Origin: Bacteroidales bacterium
GTDB lineage: Bacteria; Bacteroidota; Bacteroidia; Bacteroidales; Muribaculaceae
Assembly: GCA_004553485.1 (NCBI GenBank)
Contig: SFLG01000036.1
Location: forward strand, 1 to 23,713
Direction of reading: 5' to 3'
DNA: 23,713 nt
Positions 16,454 through 23,554 of this stretch are shown in pieces (positions within the stretch are counted from its first letter, which is position 1; every line of letters starts with the position of its first letter). Below the pieces are notes generated by a model. The model saw only the letters and a list, made by a program, of their open reading frames with translations. It did no database searches and was not told where the DNA came from. The position numbers were made by a program, and so were the translations under genes.

Positions 16454-17116
16454 ATGGCCATACGTGTCGAAGAGGGCTGGCGCGAGGCGCTGGCCGACCA
16501 ATGGGAAGCTCCCTATTTCGGCGAGCTGGCGCGGTTTGTGCACGACGAGTACCGCAACGGCACGGTGTACCCGCCCGCCTCGCAGGTGTTCGCCGCCTTC
16601 GACGCCTGCCCGTTTGACCGCGTCCGTGTGGTAATCCTGGGCCAGGATCCGTACCACGGGCCGGGACAGGCAAACGGGCTGTGCTTCTCCGTCAACCCCG
16701 GGGTGCGCATGCCGCCCTCGCTGGTAAACATCTTCCGCGAGGTCAGCGACGACACTGGCGCGCCCTTCCCCGCCGACGGCAACCTCGACCGCTGGGCACG
16801 CCAGGGAGTGCTGCTGCTCAACGCCACCCTCACCGTGCGCGAGCACAGCGCCGGCTCGCACCAGCGCCACGGCTGGGAAACCTTCACCGACGCCGCCATC
16901 AAGGCCCTCAGCGACCGCGCCTCGCACATCGTCTTCCTCCTCTGGGGCAGCTACGCCATCGGCAAACGCAGCCTCATCGACGAGTCCAGGCACCTTGTCC
17001 TCACCTCGCCCCATCCATCGCCCCTGAGCGCCCACCGCGGTTTCTTCGGCAACCATCATTTCAGCCGCGCAAACCAATATCTCGCCCTCCACGGCCTGCC
17101 GCCGATACAGTGGTGA
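16454..17116 (+). CDS. ung: Uracil-DNA glycosylase, family 1
   Basis: The enzyme removes uracil from DNA, starting base-excision repair. The 220-residue length is typical. The water-activating motif GQDPYH is at 63-68 (catalytic Asp65, with Tyr67 excluding thymine). The GVLLLNATLTV segment follows at 118-128. The DNA-intercalation loop HPSPLSAHRGF with catalytic His187 is at 187-197. It is divergent from tRNA-Arg and starts a plus-strand block with the T9SS plug gene 24 bp downstream. Confidence 0.98.
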   Translation: MAIRVEEGWREALADQWEAPYFGELARFVHDEYRNGTVYPPASQVFAAFDACPFDRVRVVILGQDPYHGPGQANGLCFSVNPGVRMPPSLVNIFREVSDDTGAPFPADGNLDRWARQGVLLLNATLTVREHSAGSHQRHGWETFTDAAIKALSDRASHIVFLLWGSYAIGKRSLIDESRHLVLTSPHPSPLSAHRGFFGNHHFSRANQYLALHGLPPIQW

Positions 17117-17140
17117 CGGCACAACCTTGACAGACCGACA

Positions 17141-18415
17141 ATGACAATACGACTTCTTGCCATACTCATCCTCTTTGCCCTGACGCCGACGGCCCTTGCC
17201 GCCGACGACACCCGCAACGCCGTCTACAACGAGCGCGTGCGCTCGCTGCAGCTGTTCGAGGGCGACTCGCCCTTCGCCGTAGTAGGAGCGGCGGCGATGA
17301 CACTCGGCGACGACTGCGGCATACGTGTCGAGTTCGACATCCTCGCCGACGACCGCCAGTACCTGCGCTACTCCATCACCCATTGCAACGCCGACTGGCG
17401 CCCCTCCGGCCTGGCCTATATGGAGTATGTCGACGGCTTCAACGAGGGGCAGGTCGAGGACTTTGCCTACTCCGAGGTCACCGGCGTCCACTACGTGCAC
17501 TACGTCATACGCATCCCCGACGGGCAGATGCGCCCGCTCATCTCCGGCAACTACCTGCTCGCGGTGTGGGACGAGGGCGACGGCCCCGGCCAGCCCCTGC
17601 TGCAGTGCCGCTTTGTCGTCACCGAGCAGACCGCCGACGTCGACGGCACTGTCTCGGGACGCACCGACGTCGACTACAACCGCGCCCACCAGCAGCTCGC
17701 CCTGGCCGTCGACACACGCCGCGCCGGCGTGCGCTCGCCCTTCAGCGACCTCATCGTCACCGTCGAGCAGAACGGCCGTCCCGACAACGCCGTCACGCTG
17801 TCGCGCCCCCTGCGCGTCCAGGGCACAACGGCCATCTACGAGCACGACCCCAAACTCGTCTTCAAGGCCGGCAACGAGTACCGCCGCTTCGAGACGTCCA
17901 CCCTCAGCTACCCCGGCATGGGCATCGAGAGCATGGACTTTGTCTCGCCATACTACCACGCCACGGTGATGACCGACAAGTCGCGCGCCAACGAGTCGTA
18001 CCACTACGACGAGACGCAGAACGGGGCCTACACCGTGCGCGAGTACAACCACGACATCCCCGGCTCGACCCTTGCCGCCGACTACGTCGTCACCCACTTC
18101 ACCCTCGACTACCCTGAGACGCCGGGCCTGAGCTTCTTCGTCGACTCGGACGCCTTCCAGCGCCGCTTCGGCCCCGAGTCAATGATGCGCTACAACAGCG
18201 GCACGGGCCGCTACGAGCTGGCCACGCTGCTCAAACAGGGCCAGTACAGCTACCAGTACCTCGCCGTCCCCGTCGGCGCCACTACGGGACGCACCGACGT
18301 CATCGAGGGCGACCGCTTCGAGACTCGCAACCTATACCGCGTCTACGTCTACCGCCGCATGCCCGGCGACCGCTACGACCGCCTCATCGCCGTCGCCACG
18401 CTGCGCTATCGGTAA
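17141..18415 (+). CDS. DUF5103 / type IX secretion system plug protein
   Basis: The 424-residue protein has a signal peptide (1-20, ending TALA) and then the beta-sandwich domains of the DUF5103 family. I recognise it from NERVRSLQLFEGDSPF near the N-terminus, FDILADDRQYLRYSITHCNADW (about 65-86), the GVHYVHYVIRIPDGQMRPLISGNYLL segment, and the C-terminal RNLYRVYVYRR. Members are now described as the T9SS plug, which closes the periplasmic side of the outer-membrane SprA translocon when cargo is absent. Its presence fits the CTD-bearing proteins in this window. It lies between ung and the DUF3109 gene. Confidence 0.88.
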   Translation: MTIRLLAILILFALTPTALAADDTRNAVYNERVRSLQLFEGDSPFAVVGAAAMTLGDDCGIRVEFDILADDRQYLRYSITHCNADWRPSGLAYMEYVDGFNEGQVEDFAYSEVTGVHYVHYVIRIPDGQMRPLISGNYLLAVWDEGDGPGQPLLQCRFVVTEQTADVDGTVSGRTDVDYNRAHQQLALAVDTRRAGVRSPFSDLIVTVEQNGRPDNAVTLSRPLRVQGTTAIYEHDPKLVFKAGNEYRRFETSTLSYPGMGIESMDFVSPYYHATVMTDKSRANESYHYDETQNGAYTVREYNHDIPGSTLAADYVVTHFTLDYPETPGLSFFVDSDAFQRRFGPESMMRYNSGTGRYELATLLKQGQYSYQYLAVPVGATTGRTDVIEGDRFETRNLYRVYVYRRMPGDRYDRLIAVATLRYR

Positions 18416-18429
18416 AAGCACCCGACAAA

Positions 18430-18451
18430 GTAAAAAAACAGCAGTTTTTAC
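18430..18451. repeat. Short inverted repeat before DUF3109 gene
   Basis: GTAAAAA (18430-18436) and TTTTTAC (18445-18451) form a 7-bp stem with an 8-nt loop just after the plug gene stop. It lacks GC strength. It might act as a weak end signal or leave a start-proximal fold, as it lies 9 bp before the next start codon. Confidence 0.35.
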
Positions 18452-18459
18452 CACCAACA

Positions 18460-19062
18460 ATGTATATGCTTCAGATAAAGGACACCCTGGTCTCGCTCGA
18501 CCTTATCGAGCAATTCTTCTGCTGCGACCTTGACGCCTGCCTGGGCCAGTGCTGCATCGACGGCGATGCCGGCGCCCCCGTCACCGAGGAGGAGTGCGAG
18601 GCCATCCGCGCCGCCCTCCCCGTCGTCGAGCCGCTGATGCTGCCGCGGGGCGTCGACGAGGTGCGCCGCAACGGCGTCAGCTACATCGACGAGGAAGGCG
18701 ACCTGGTCACCACCATCGTCGACGGCCGCAACTGCGCCTTCACCTGCTACGCCCCCGGCGGCAAGTGTCTGTGCGCCCTCGAGCAGGCCTGGAGCCAGGG
18801 CAAGACAACCTTCCGCAAGCCCTCGTCTTGCCACCTCTACCCCGTGCGCCTGACGCAGTACCCTACCTTCACCGCCGTCAACTTCCACCACTGGAAAATC
18901 TGCAAACCCGCCCATGTCCTGGGCCGCAAGCTGGGTCTGCGCGCCTATCAGTTCCTCAAAGAGCCCCTCATCGCACGCTTCGGCCGGGACTGGTACGACG
19001 AGCTGTGCCTCGCCGCCGAGGAGTACCTGCGCCAGTACGGCTCTAAGACTCCCGAAGACTGA
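18460..19062 (+). CDS. DUF3109-family cysteine-rich protein
   Basis: The 200-residue protein belongs to DUF3109 by its layout: KDTLVSLDLIEQFFCCDL, then CLGQCCIDGDAGAP, then NCAFTCYAPGGKCLCALEQA, then PSSCHLYPVR and HHWKICKPA. There are 12 Cys (21, 22, 27, 31, 32, 46, 92, 96, 103, 105, 124, 148), arranged like the YkgJ-type zinc or iron-sulfur binding families. No signal peptide is seen, so it should be cytoplasmic; function unknown. An ATG at residue 3 is an alternative start. It lies 44 bp after the plug gene. Confidence 0.85.
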   Translation: MYMLQIKDTLVSLDLIEQFFCCDLDACLGQCCIDGDAGAPVTEEECEAIRAALPVVEPLMLPRGVDEVRRNGVSYIDEEGDLVTTIVDGRNCAFTCYAPGGKCLCALEQAWSQGKTTFRKPSSCHLYPVRLTQYPTFTAVNFHHWKICKPAHVLGRKLGLRAYQFLKEPLIARFGRDWYDELCLAAEEYLRQYGSKTPED

Positions 19063-19140
19063 CCTCTAAGGCCAATTCCCACGGCCTGTAACGTATACCG
19101 CATTATAACGCATAAAACGTAAAACTCTAAAAATATTACC

Positions 19141-21519
19141 ATGAAAAAAACGATTATGGTCCTGGCTGGCGTGTCGCTGCTTGCCTCTGCCGTAGCCGCC
19201 GGACACCGCACGAAGGTGGAGTGGCGCTCGCTCGGCAACAAGGTCGGCGACGACGGCAAGGTCTCCTACGTCCAGCGCTTCACCGTCACCGGCGACACCG
19301 ACATCCGCGGCATCGCCTTCAACATGTTCGACCGCAAGATGCACGCCGTCAACCCAGCCGACACCCTCGCCGAGGTCTTCCCCGGCTACTACTACGTCGC
19401 CACCCCGCGCCTCAACGGCAGCGACACTGTCAACATCGACATCGAGGTGAAGGCCCAGCTGTCGTCGATACGCTATGCCGCCGACGGCGTCCACCGCATC
19501 AACCGCGACAACACCTCGTCGCCTGTCGACTACGTGCGCCATCCCCTCGACCGGCCCGAGCTGTGGGCAAGCAGCAAGCGCGACCGCATGCCCTACGGCC
19601 CGCGCCTCTACGACCTCAACGAGGCCCGCAGCACCGACTGGCAGCCCGGCTTCTACGACATCGCCCCGTCATACAAAAAGGTGACGCTGATGCCCGGAAC
19701 AAGCAATATCAAGACAAAACCCGTATTTGTCGACATCAACCCCGACAACCCCGAATACTATACCCTCGACGTCCGCGACGACAGTCTCATCATCGCCTGC
19801 CGTCCCGAGTTCCGCCGCCCGGCGCTGATGCGCTTCATCGCCGCCGCCGCGACGTCGGCCGACGAGGACATCTTCAGCGGTGACGGCATCACCGTCCCCA
19901 ACGTCCACATCGAGGACTGGCCCGACCACGAATGGCGCGGCCTGCACATCGACATTGCCCGCAACTACCAGAGCCCCGAAAACATGATGGAGGTGCTCAG
20001 GCTGATGGCCGTAAACGGCCTCAACCGCCTCCACTTCCATCCCTTCGACGACGAGGCCTGGCGTGTCGAAATCCCCGGCCTGCCAGAGCTCACCGACGTC
20101 AGCGCACGCCGCGGCTGGAGCAGCGACGGCACGGAGCGCGACCACCTCTACCAGATTTTCGGCGGCAACGGCGACCCCGACACCCCCGTCGGCACCGCCA
20201 ACGGCCACTGGACGCGCGAGCAGTTTGTCGACTTCCTGCGCGAGGCCAACAGGCTGGGCATACAGGTCCTCACCGAGATTGAGTCGCCCGGCCACGCCCG
20301 TGCCGCCATCAAGGCCATGGAGGCCCGCGCCGCCGCCGGCGACAGCTCGTACCGCCTCGTCCACGACGGCGACACCTCGCGCTACACCTCGGCACAGTCG
20401 TACCACGACTGTGTGATGAACCCGTCGCTCCCAGGCACTTACAAGTTTATGGACAAGGTCTTTGACGAGCTCATCGCCATGTACCGCGAGGCCGGAGCGC
20501 CCCTGCCCGGCATACACATCGGCGGCGACGAGGTGCCCCGCGGCTCGTGGGACGGCTCCGACTCGGTGCGCGTGTTCATGCAGCAGCAAGGCCTCACCAG
20601 CCAGAAGGAGGTGCACGCCTACTTCGTCCGGCAGATGGCAAAGATGCTCGCCCGGCGCGGCGTGCCCATGTTCGGTTGGGAGGAGATAGCCATCGGCCAC
20701 GGCCCTGAGTTCAACGCCGAAGTCGCCCCCGCCGTCGGCGGTGTCAACGTCTGGCACAACAACATCACCGCCGCCGGCAAGGCCCTCCGCGGCGGCTTCC
20801 CCGTCATCCTCAGCAACGTCAACCGGTTCTACATGGACATGGTCTACGACTACCACCCCGAGGAGCTGGGTCTGACGTGGGGAGGCACCGTCGACGAGTT
20901 CGACGCCCTGGGCGGCTACTCCGCAAAGATGTACGACGTAGACCTCGACAGCGTCCCCGGCCGCATCCTTGGCGTCCAGGGCCAGACATGGTCCGAGACC
21001 ATCCGTAGCTTCGACGACCTCTACTACATGCTCGTCCCCAAGATGTTCGGCCTGGCCGAGCGCGCCTGGAACGCCGACAGCACCTGGTCCGAGCCCCAGT
21101 TCAACGCCATCATCGGCACCCGCGTCCCCCGCCTCTCCCACCTCATCACTCGCCCCCGCCCCCAGCTGTCACAGCCCTCTGATACCCCCAATCCCACTGA
21201 TAACTCTGATTCCTCTGATACCACCCCCGCCACCCATCTCTCCGAGAATTGCCTGACCGCCGTGCCCTACCAGTCGGCCCGGGCAGACGGTCCCCTTGCC
21301 ATGCGCCTCCGCGGCCCCGGCATCAAAGTCATCGACGGCAAAGTGCACATCAACGCTCCCTACCGTGGCGGCATCATCCGCTACACCACCGACGGCACCA
21401 CCCCCACCGTCGACTCGCCCGTCTACACCGCCCCCTTCCCCCACACGCCCGGCACCCCCGTCCAGGCCCGCTACTACCGCAACGCCCGCACCTCCAACAC
21501 AACTTACTTGGACCGTTAA
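19141..21519 (+). CDS. Beta-N-acetylhexosaminidase (GH20)
   Basis: The 792-residue enzyme has a signal peptide (1-20, ending AVAA). An N-terminal beta domain (about 25-240) precedes the GH20 barrel, which opens with WRGLHIDIARNYQSPENMMEVL. The catalytic Asp463-Glu464 pair is in HIGGDEVPRGSW, and the substrate-assisted chemistry releases terminal GlcNAc or GalNAc from glycans. A low-complexity linker rich in Pro, Ser, Thr and Asp (about 671-703) leads to a C-terminal chitobiase-type domain with YTTDGTTPT. It is exported, probably to the periplasm. The last residues and stop codon lie inside the first hairpin of the array that follows. It is preceded by 78 bp of AT-rich DNA. Confidence 0.95.
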   Translation: MKKTIMVLAGVSLLASAVAAGHRTKVEWRSLGNKVGDDGKVSYVQRFTVTGDTDIRGIAFNMFDRKMHAVNPADTLAEVFPGYYYVATPRLNGSDTVNIDIEVKAQLSSIRYAADGVHRINRDNTSSPVDYVRHPLDRPELWASSKRDRMPYGPRLYDLNEARSTDWQPGFYDIAPSYKKVTLMPGTSNIKTKPVFVDINPDNPEYYTLDVRDDSLIIACRPEFRRPALMRFIAAAATSADEDIFSGDGITVPNVHIEDWPDHEWRGLHIDIARNYQSPENMMEVLRLMAVNGLNRLHFHPFDDEAWRVEIPGLPELTDVSARRGWSSDGTERDHLYQIFGGNGDPDTPVGTANGHWTREQFVDFLREANRLGIQVLTEIESPGHARAAIKAMEARAAAGDSSYRLVHDGDTSRYTSAQSYHDCVMNPSLPGTYKFMDKVFDELIAMYREAGAPLPGIHIGGDEVPRGSWDGSDSVRVFMQQQGLTSQKEVHAYFVRQMAKMLARRGVPMFGWEEIAIGHGPEFNAEVAPAVGGVNVWHNNITAAGKALRGGFPVILSNVNRFYMDMVYDYHPEELGLTWGGTVDEFDALGGYSAKMYDVDLDSVPGRILGVQGQTWSETIRSFDDLYYMLVPKMFGLAERAWNADSTWSEPQFNAIIGTRVPRLSHLITRPRPQLSQPSDTPNPTDNSDSSDTTPATHLSENCLTAVPYQSARADGPLAMRLRGPGIKVIDGKVHINAPYRGGIIRYTTDGTTPTVDSPVYTAPFPHTPGTPVQARYYRNARTSNTTYLDR

Positions 21520-21630
21520 CGGTCCAAGTAAAGGATTGGCAAACCCGCGATTTGAAGTTTATTCAAATCGCGGGCTTGCAGTATTGGCGCCTTTGGCGCA
21601 GTATTGGCAAGCCGATGGCTTGCAGTATAA
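21504..21630 (+). repeat. Hairpin array 1, downstream of GH20 gene
   Basis: Four stem-loops in a row, each with a different stem, separated by a 7-mer. Unit 1 is a 28-bp perfect palindrome (21504-21531; 14-nt arms beginning TTACTTGG) that contains the GH20 stop codon. Unit 2 has arms CCCGCGATTTGAA and TTCAAATCGCGGG with a 5-nt loop (21544-21574), extended outward by GCAA/TTGC. Unit 3 is GCGCC, TTT loop, GGCGC (21587-21599). Unit 4 is GCAAGCC, GAT loop, GGCTTGC (21607-21623). The spacers are AGGATTG, AGTATTG (21580), AGTATTG (21600) and AGTATAA. It reads in the sense of the upstream gene. Confidence 0.85.
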
Positions 21631-21707
21631 TATCTTTTAGTGAGATGTATTTCCCGGTGTCGCGTTATTTCCCATACCTCCCACTATTCCCACTCCTTCC
21701 ATAATTT

Positions 21708-21725
21708 TTTTTACTTTAGTAAAAA
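21708..21725. terminator. Bidirectional AT-rich hairpin between arrays
   Basis: TTTTTAC (21708-21714) pairs with GTAAAAA (21719-21725) around a 4-nt loop, preceded by a T-run. It lies between the two arrays, at the meeting point of the convergent GH20 and rpmE2 transcripts, and may act as a bidirectional end signal. The stem has only one G-C pair. Confidence 0.35.
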
Positions 21726-21731
21726 TCACTG

Positions 21732-21857
21732 CTGGCCGCAGGCCAGTCAATACTGGCGGCGCAGCCGCCCAATACTGCAAACCGCAGGTTTGCCAATACC
21801 GCAAGCGCAGCTTGCCAATACTGCAAAACTTTGTTTTGCTCATACTTCGCGCAGCGA
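21732..21857 (-). repeat. Hairpin array 2, downstream of rpmE2
   Basis: Six stem-loops, each with its own self-complementary stem. Plus-strand left arms and loops: CTGGCC/GCA (21732-21746), GGCGGC/GCA (21755-21769), GCAAACC/GCA (21777-21793), GCAAGC/GCA (21801-21815), GCAAAAC/TTT (21823-21839), TCGC/GCA (21847-21857). Each left arm is followed by its exact reverse complement. The spacers are CAATACT (21748, 21770, 21816), CAATACC (21794) and CATACT (21841). On the minus strand this reads AGTATTG plus hairpin, the same syntax as array 1 on the plus strand. Confidence 0.88.
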
Positions 21858-21864
21858 CAAGCGC

Positions 21865-21901
21865 CAACAGCCCCGGCATCCAAAGGATGTCGGGGCTGTT
21901 G
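21865..21901 (-). terminator. Terminator hairpin of rpmE2
   Basis: A 17-bp stem (21865-21881 with 21885-21901; one G-U pair) with a 3-nt AAA loop, starting CAACAGCCCC and closing GGGGCTGTTG. It is 23 bp past the rpmE2 stop on the minus strand. There is no clear T-tract, so it may stabilise the 3' end rather than terminate on its own. Array 2 continues directly beyond it. Confidence 0.7.
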
Positions 21902-21924
21902 AGCGTTGGTAGCTGAGCGACAAA

Positions 21925-22179
21925 TCACTTCTTGTTGCGGTTGCCGTAGCGGCTCATGAACTTGTCCACGCGGCCGGCGGTGTCAACCAGCTTCTGCTTG
22001 CCGGTGAAGAAGGGGTGCGAAGCGTTGGTGATTTCCAGCTTTACCAGGGGGTAAGTCTTACCGTCGATTTCGATGGTCTCGCGAGTGTTGATGGTGCTGC
22101 GGGTGATGAAGGTCACGTCGTTCGACATGTCCTTGAAAGCAACCTCGCGGTAGTTGTCGGGATGAATGCCTTGTTTCAT
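21925..22179 (-). CDS. rpmE2: 50S ribosomal protein L31 type B
   Basis: The 84-residue protein begins MKQGIHPDNYREVAFKD and contains the conserved DVTFITRSTI and ASHPFFTGKQKLVDTAGRVDKF. This is the type B (zinc-independent) L31, lacking the Cys ligands of type A; it joins the large and small subunits at the central protuberance. It stands alone, with a good promoter about 80-110 bp upstream and a strong hairpin just downstream. The leader contains an 8-bp palindrome, TAATATTA (22211-22218). In other bacteria type B copies are often under zinc control, but I cannot show this here. Confidence 0.97.
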   Translation of the reverse strand: MKQGIHPDNYREVAFKDMSNDVTFITRSTINTRETIEIDGKTYPLVKLEITNASHPFFTGKQKLVDTAGRVDKFMSRYGNRNKK

Positions 22180-22259
22180 TGTATGTCGTTTTGCTTGATT
22201 TACAATAGATTAATATTACTAAGATCCGCTGGTAAGGCGGGCATATTCGTAATGGCTTG

Positions 22260-22290
22260 CAAATTTACCCAAAATTCTCCAAACCACAAA
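22260..22290 (-). promoter_or_regulatory. Promoter of rpmE2
   Basis: On the minus strand there is a perfect TTTG -33 box (22287-22290), then 19 bp, then a perfect TAnnTTTG -7 box, TAAATTTG (22260-22267). This is the full Bacteroidota housekeeping consensus. The predicted start near 22253 gives a leader of about 75 nt. Confidence 0.8.
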
Positions 22291-22311
22291 GCCTTTCCCC
22301 AAAAACTTTTA

Positions 22312-22328
22312 CCCCCCCCCCCCCCCCC
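22312..22328. repeat. Homopolymer of 17 C (poly-G on minus strand)
   Basis: A run of 17 C residues, followed by TCCTCC. It lies 21 bp upstream of the -33 box of the rpmE2 promoter. Such tracts are prone to slippage, and assembly of the exact length is unreliable. Confidence 0.9.
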
Positions 22329-22359
22329 TCCTCCACCCATAACGCAGAGCCCATGGAGG

Positions 22360-22404
22360 GACCGCTTCCAGCGGTCACATAGAGCGGCGGCATCCTGCCG
22401 CCGC
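22360..22404. repeat. Pair of TCC-loop hairpins
   Basis: GACCGCT (22360-22366), TCC loop, AGCGGTC (22370-22376), then GCGGCGGCA (22384-22392), TCC loop, TGCCGCCGC (22396-22404). Both stems are perfect, with identical triloops and different stems, only 7 bp apart. They lead into the long tandem repeat. Confidence 0.8.
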
Positions 22405-22412
22405 ACATTGGA

Positions 22413-23404
22413 CTCGCGTTCCGCCGGTTCCGTGATGCATCCATGCGCGCAGCGCCTATGGATGCCGGTGCTATGTTCCCAGACAAAGCCCGGCAAAAAA
22501 TATGTTCCGTGAACTTCCGTCCGTTCAGTGCCTACAAAGAGCGTAGCGAATTTGAAACAGTTCCGTGTCCCCCAAAATCCCTCTATTCTCTTTACGCGCG
22601 GCTCCGCCACCCAGCCCTCCGCGACAAAAGCGCACGGCACCGCCACCACAACCCCCTCCGCGATAACAATCGCAGGCCTTTTGGAACTCGCGTTCCGTCG
22701 GTTCCGTGATGCATCCATGCGCGCAGCGCCTATGGATGCCGGTGCTATGTTCCCAGACAAAGCCCGCAAAAAATATGTTCCGTGAACTTCCGTCCGTTCA
22801 GCGCCTACAAAGAGCGCAGCGAATTTGAAACAGTTCCGTGTCCCCAAAAATCTCTCCATTCTCTTTACGCGCGGCCCCGCCACCCCAACCCTACGCGACA
22901 AGGGTGCCAACCTTCAAGAGTCGCGTTCCGTCGGTTCCGTGATGCATCCATGCGCGCAGCGCTTATGGATGCCGGTGCCTTGTTCTCAAACAAAGCCCGC
23001 AAAAATCTGTTCCGTGAACTTCCGTCCGTTCAGTGCCTACAAAGAGCGCAGCGAATTTGAAACAGTTCCGTGTCCTAAAAAATCCCTCTATTCTCTTTAC
23101 GCGCGGCCCCGCCACCCCAACCCTACGCGACAAGGGTGCCGACCTTCAGGAGTCGCGTTCCTTCGGTTCCGTGATGCATCCATGCGCACAGCGCTTATGG
23201 ATGCCGGTGCTATGTTCCCAGACAAAGCCCGGCAAAAAAATATGTTCCGTGAACTTCCGTCCGTTCAGCGCCTACAAAGAGCGCAGCGAATTTGAAACAG
23301 TTCCGTGTCCCCAAAAATCCCTCTATTCTTTTTACGCTCTGTCCTGTCGCACGGAGCCTCCGCGACAAAAAAGCGCTGACCCTGCCACCCAAACCTCTGC
23401 GATA
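22413..23404. repeat. Four tandem copies of a repeat of about 233 bp
   Basis: The marker TCGCGTTCC begins copies at 22414, 22688, 22921 and 23153, so the periods are 274, 233 and 232 bp. Copy 1 carries an extra segment near its end, and the tail of copy 4 (from about 23335) diverges. Each copy contains GCATCCAT and ATGGATGC arms enclosing an inner GCGC/GCGC stem with a GCA loop (ACA in copy 4), then TTCCGTGAACTTCCGTCC, a GAGCGCAGCG-like segment and TTTGAAACAGTTCCGTGTCC. Frames are open on both strands because of the composition; I see no convincing protein and treat it as non-coding. Confidence 0.85.
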
Positions 23405-23430
23405 AGGCCTACGGGTAGGGGTAAAACAAA

Positions 23431-23456
23431 CCCGGCCTCGGGGATCCGGGGCCGGG
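23431..23456 (-). terminator. Intrinsic terminator of the T9SS-sorted protein gene
   Basis: CCCGGCCTCGG (23431-23441) pairs with CCGGGGCCGGG (23446-23456) around a GGAT loop, 11 bp with one G-U pair. On the minus strand it is followed by TTTGTTTTA. It is about 100 bp past the stop of the gene that enters from the right edge. Confidence 0.75.
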
Positions 23457-23510
23457 TGGGGATTTCAGGGATGTTTTCTGCGTCAGGCAGAAGTGCTATG
23501 CGTGGTTGTC

Positions 23511-23548
23511 AGCGCCGTGAGGCGCGGGGGTAGCGCCGTGGGGGGCGC
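23511..23548. repeat. Two small GCGCC/GGCGC hairpins
   Basis: GCGCC (23512-23516) with GGCGC (23521-23525), and GCGCC (23533-23537) with GGCGC (23544-23548). Both are preceded by AG and look like a local duplication of about 21 bp between the stop codon and the terminator of the T9SS-sorted gene. Confidence 0.45.
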
Positions 23549-23554
23549 GCGGGG

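Noticed and set aside
21732..21857. CRISPR array
   Set aside because: The conserved element is only 7 nt and the variable parts are self-complementary stems of 11-17 nt, not spacers. No cas genes are present.
22200..22910. Minus-strand ORF of 236 aa through the repeat block
   Set aside because: It reads through the C17 tract as a glycine run and through two repeat copies. Frames are open on several strands and frames here, and the period of the first unit differs, so it looks like a composition artefact.
22782..23533. Overlapping plus-strand ORFs of 92-166 aa in the tandem repeat
   Set aside because: They restate the same repeat in shifted frames with no start context, promoter or recognisable domain.
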